16,649 nt of DNA from Clostridiaceae bacterium (GTDB lineage Bacteria > Bacillota > Clostridia > Clostridiales > Clostridiaceae), in NCBI GenBank assembly GCA_003510765.1, contig DOKV01000031.1:1-16649 (forward strand), read 5' to 3'. The position numbers and the translations under genes were made by a program. Under the pieces are notes generated by a model. It was not told the origin of the DNA and did no database searches. It was given only the letters and a program-made list of their open reading frames with translations. This document shows positions 14,892 to 16,649 of the stretch, one piece after another. Numbering within the stretch: the first letter of the stretch is position 1; each line of letters begins with the position of its first letter.

Positions 14892-15758
14892 TTATAGTGC
14901 ATCCATGGCTAAGGCCAAAGCACCTTTGATGCCAGATTCCACACCCAAAGAGGGCGTGACGATATAGTGGGTGAGGTCGTCCATTTGTGGGGTTTTCAGA
15001 TACCCATTCATGCGCTCAGCCAGTAGTTGACGAATCTTTGGCAACATGTAGGTTCGACCCATGACGCCACCACCAAGAACAATCTTTGTGGGAGAAAGTG
15101 TCAAGATATAGCTCATGAGGGCATCGGCCATGTAGCTGGCGATGAAGTCAAAGGATTCGTGATCCTCCGGAATATCTACGCCCTTCATCCCTGTCCGGGC
15201 TTCATTGGCTGGGCCTGAAGCCATACCTTCTAGGCAGCTCTTGTGGTAAGGGCACAAGCCTTCAAAGGAATCCTTAGGGTGTCTATGGACCAGGAGATGG
15301 CCCATCTCGGGGTGAAGCATACCGTTGTGAATCTTGCCCGCTATGGTATAGCCACCACCAATGCCTGTGCCCACGGTGATGTAGAGGAGGGTATGCTCCT
15401 CTTTGTAGTCCCCAAAGCGTACTTCTCCCAAGGCGGCACCTGAGACGTCCGTGGCCAAGGCCACAGGAACAGAGAGGCCTCTTTGCAAGATACCTAAAAG
15501 GTCTATGTTTGCCCAATGAGGTTTGGGGGTGGAGGTGATGAATCCATAGTTGTCTTTGTCTTTATTTAGTTCTAAAGGGCCAAAGGCACCAACGCCTAAG
15601 GCTTCAATGCCTTTTCCTTGGAAGAAGGCTAAGGCTTCTGAGAGAGTTTCCTCAGGGGTTTTGGTGGGGATGGATATTTTTTCGTAGAGTTCGCCTCGTT
15701 CATTGCCAATGGCTAGCACAAACTTTGTACCACCAGCTTCAATTGCGCCAAGTTTCAT
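14892..15758 (-). CDS. scrK: ROK-family fructokinase
   Basis: 288 residues on the - strand. Phosphorylates fructose (or a similar hexose) to the 6-phosphate with ATP in the cytoplasm. The N-terminal phosphate-binding motif is GAIEAGGTKF (4-13). The probable catalytic base is Asp104 in ATDVSGAALGE. The second phosphate loop is ITVGTGIGGG (127-136). The zinc motif of the ROK fructokinase branch is complete: His154 in HPEMGH, then Cys169, His172 and Cys175 in LCPYHKSCLEGMASGP. Length and the C-x2-H-x2-C pattern match B. subtilis YdhR/GmuE-like fructokinases. AAGGAGG (15766-15772, reverse strand) lies 7 nt before the ATG. A LacI regulator is divergently placed. In many Bacillota scrK sits beside scrR for sucrose use; the rest of a sucrose locus is not in the window, so fructose as substrate is likely but not proven. 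Confidence 0.9.
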   Translation of the reverse strand: MKLGAIEAGGTKFVLAIGNERGELYEKISIPTKTPEETLSEALAFFQGKGIEALGVGAFGPLELNKDKDNYGFITSTPKPHWANIDLLGILQRGLSVPVALATDVSGAALGEVRFGDYKEEHTLLYITVGTGIGGGYTIAGKIHNGMLHPEMGHLLVHRHPKDSFEGLCPYHKSCLEGMASGPANEARTGMKGVDIPEDHESFDFIASYMADALMSYILTLSPTKIVLGGGVMGRTYMLPKIRQLLAERMNGYLKTPQMDDLTHYIVTPSLGVESGIKGALALAMDAL

Positions 15759-15790
15759 GGAAAGGCCTCCTTATGGTTTTTGATACTTCT

Positions 15791-15819
15791 ATAGTGATAT
15801 AAGATGAAGGAAATGTCAA
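15791..15819 (-). promoter_or_regulatory. Sigma-A promoter of the fructokinase gene
   Basis: On the - strand a perfect -35 TTGACA (15814-15819 on the + strand read TGTCAA) is followed after 17 nt by CACTAT (15791-15796), which keeps the conserved A2, A5 and T6 of a -10. The start of transcription would lie about 25 nt upstream of the ATG at 15758, leaving room for the AAGGAGG site. Confidence 0.65.
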
Positions 15820-15835
15820 TGGGACCGGTTCTATT
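15818..15835. promoter_or_regulatory. LacI-family operator-like palindrome
   Basis: AATGGGACC/GGTTCTATT is an 18-bp imperfect inverted repeat with 7 of 9 symmetric pairs and the central CCGG typical of LacI-type operators (central CG step). It overlaps the last two bases of the -35 of the fructokinase promoter and lies about 42 bp upstream of the putative -10 of the divergent regulator. Binding by the regulator encoded at 15922 is inferred from this position and symmetry. Confidence 0.55.
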
Positions 15836-15853
15836 TTTTGAATTTTTCCTATA

Positions 15854-15882
15854 TTTCTTCTCCTTGGTCTTTATGCTATGAT
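15854..15882 (+). promoter_or_regulatory. Possible promoter of the LacI-family regulator gene
   Basis: TATGAT at 15877-15882 is a good -10 (5 of 6), but the best -35 at 17-nt spacing is the weak TTTCTT (15854-15859). The spacing to the GTG start at 15922 leaves a leader of about 33 nt with AGGAGG at 15906-15911. Confidence 0.4.
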
Positions 15883-15921
15883 GAATAGAAAGACTGTCAG
15901 AAAGTAGGAGGCTAGAGGAAA

Positions 15922-16649
15922 GTGGTAAACATCAATGATATTGCTAAAATGGCAGGGGTGGCAAAAAGTACTGTGTCTAGATATTTGAATGGGGGCTCTG
16001 TGAGCCAAAAAACCAAAGATACTTTAGACCGCATCATCGCCGAAACGGACTATGTGCCCAACAGCTTTGCCCAAAGCCTGAAAATCAAAAAATCCAACCT
16101 CATTGGCACCATCATTCCAAGGTTAAACTCCTACGCCACCAATGAAATTCTTGGGGGCATCGACAAAGCCTTGAAAGAAAAAAACTATCAACTGCTCATC
16201 ACCAATACAGATCAAGATGCAGCAAGGGAAGTGGAAAATCTCTATGCACTATCTCGGCAAAAGGTTGCTGGAATCATCTTATTGGCCACGGTGCTGACCA
16301 AAGCGCACAAAGAAGCCATTGAAAAAATTGGCATACCAGTGCTTCTCCTAGGACAAAAAAGCGAAGAGACCTATTCCATGGTTCATGATGAGCTGGAGGC
16401 GGGTGGATTCATCGGACGTCATGTGGTGGCTTTAGGCCATGAGAAGGTTCTATACTTAGGTGTCACAAAGACAGATGAAGCTGTGGGAATTCTTCGAAAA
16501 AAAGGGGTCTTGGATGTACTTAAAGAAGAAGGGGTACAGGTGAAGGAAGTGGAAGTAGACTTCAACTATGACAAAACCTTGCAGTTTCTTAAGGAGTATC
16601 TAAAAACTGATGACTCCACCTATATTGTTTGCGCCACGGATAATATTGC
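15922..16649 (+). CDS. LacI-family transcriptional repressor, probably of the ScrR type (partial, runs off the end)
   Basis: An open frame from GTG 15922 to the window edge gives 242 residues without a stop. The N-terminal helix-turn-helix is INDIAKMAGVAKSTVSRYLN (residues 4-23), followed by the conserved helix SQKTKDTLDRIIAE and the hinge DYVPNSFAQSLK. From about 60 a periplasmic-binding-protein-like sugar domain begins (SNLIGTIIPRLNS), with LITNTDQD, VAGIILLATV, and near the edge IVCATDNI, which is where the A/TDxxAxG motif of this family lies. An in-frame stop at 15913-15915 limits the start, and AGGAGG at 15906-15911 supports the GTG. The missing C-terminus should be about 80 residues. 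Divergent orientation to a fructokinase suggests a sucrose or fructose repressor, by analogy with scrR-scrK pairs; the effector cannot be read from sequence. Confidence 0.92.
   Translation, partial: MVNINDIAKMAGVAKSTVSRYLNGGSVSQKTKDTLDRIIAETDYVPNSFAQSLKIKKSNLIGTIIPRLNSYATNEILGGIDKALKEKNYQLLITNTDQDAAREVENLYALSRQKVAGIILLATVLTKAHKEAIEKIGIPVLLLGQKSEETYSMVHDELEAGGFIGRHVVALGHEKVLYLGVTKTDEAVGILRKKGVLDVLKEEGVQVKEVEVDFNYDKTLQFLKEYLKTDDSTYIVCATDNI

Noticed and set aside
1-16649. CRISPR arrays, tRNA or rRNA genes, insertion sequences, prophage or attachment sites
   Set aside because: None seen: no spaced direct repeats, no transposase-like frame, and no tRNA cloverleaf noticed in the short intergenic gaps.

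Overview
This window is the downstream half of a large flagellar operon from a Gram-positive, low-to-mid-GC bacterium, most likely a motile member of the Clostridia (Bacillota). The evidence is strong AGGAGG-type ribosome sites, several GTG starts, a short hook protein, and the gene order flgD - flg_new - flgE - flbD - motA - motB - fliL - fliO - fliP - fliQ - fliR - flhB - flhA - flhF - flhG - ycgR-like - fliA (sigma-28) - two small membrane-protein genes - flgF - flgG. This order resembles the Clostridioides difficile type of operon more than the Bacillus subtilis fla/che operon (comparison from memory). No genus can be named from the sequence alone.

Layout. Positions 1-75 are the last codons of a gene that is probably flgD. 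From 78 to 14801 all genes lie on the + strand and are tightly packed, many overlapping by 4-17 nt, so this is almost certainly one transcript. It encodes hook assembly (flgD, flg_new, flgE), motor torque and its tuning (flbD/swrD, motAB, fliL), the complete membrane export gate (FliO, P, Q, R, FlhB, FlhA), the pair that sets flagellar position and number (FlhF, FlhG), a PilZ-type c-di-GMP flagellar brake, the late sigma factor, and the rod proteins FlgF and FlgG. The operon ends at a strong, probably bidirectional, hairpin terminator (14806-14860).

Beyond it lies a small sugar locus: a ROK-family fructokinase on the - strand (14892-15758) and a divergent LacI-family repressor on the + strand that runs off the window end (15922-16649). 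The 163-bp gap between them holds a good sigma-A promoter for the kinase, overlapped at its -35 edge by an 18-bp imperfect palindrome centred on CCGG, a plausible operator for the divergent repressor.

Points that stand out: (1) fliM, fliN/fliY and all che genes are missing from the places they occupy in known relatives, so the C-ring switch and chemotaxis genes must lie elsewhere. (2) A 58-codon membrane-protein gene (13069-13245) is wedged by 4-nt overlaps between a SwrB-like gene and flgF and is easy to miss. (3) A long hairpin without a U-tract follows flgE. (4) The G3 motif of FlhF is non-canonical (DTIGA in place of DTAGR). (5) fliR and flhB are in the same reading frame 18 nt apart, which recalls the FliR-FlhB fusion of some clostridia. 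(6) MotB has a sodium-stator-like sequence around its ion-binding Asp. I see no clear sign of an entirely new system; the best candidates for undescribed biology are the two small membrane proteins after fliA and the uncharacterised flg_new protein.
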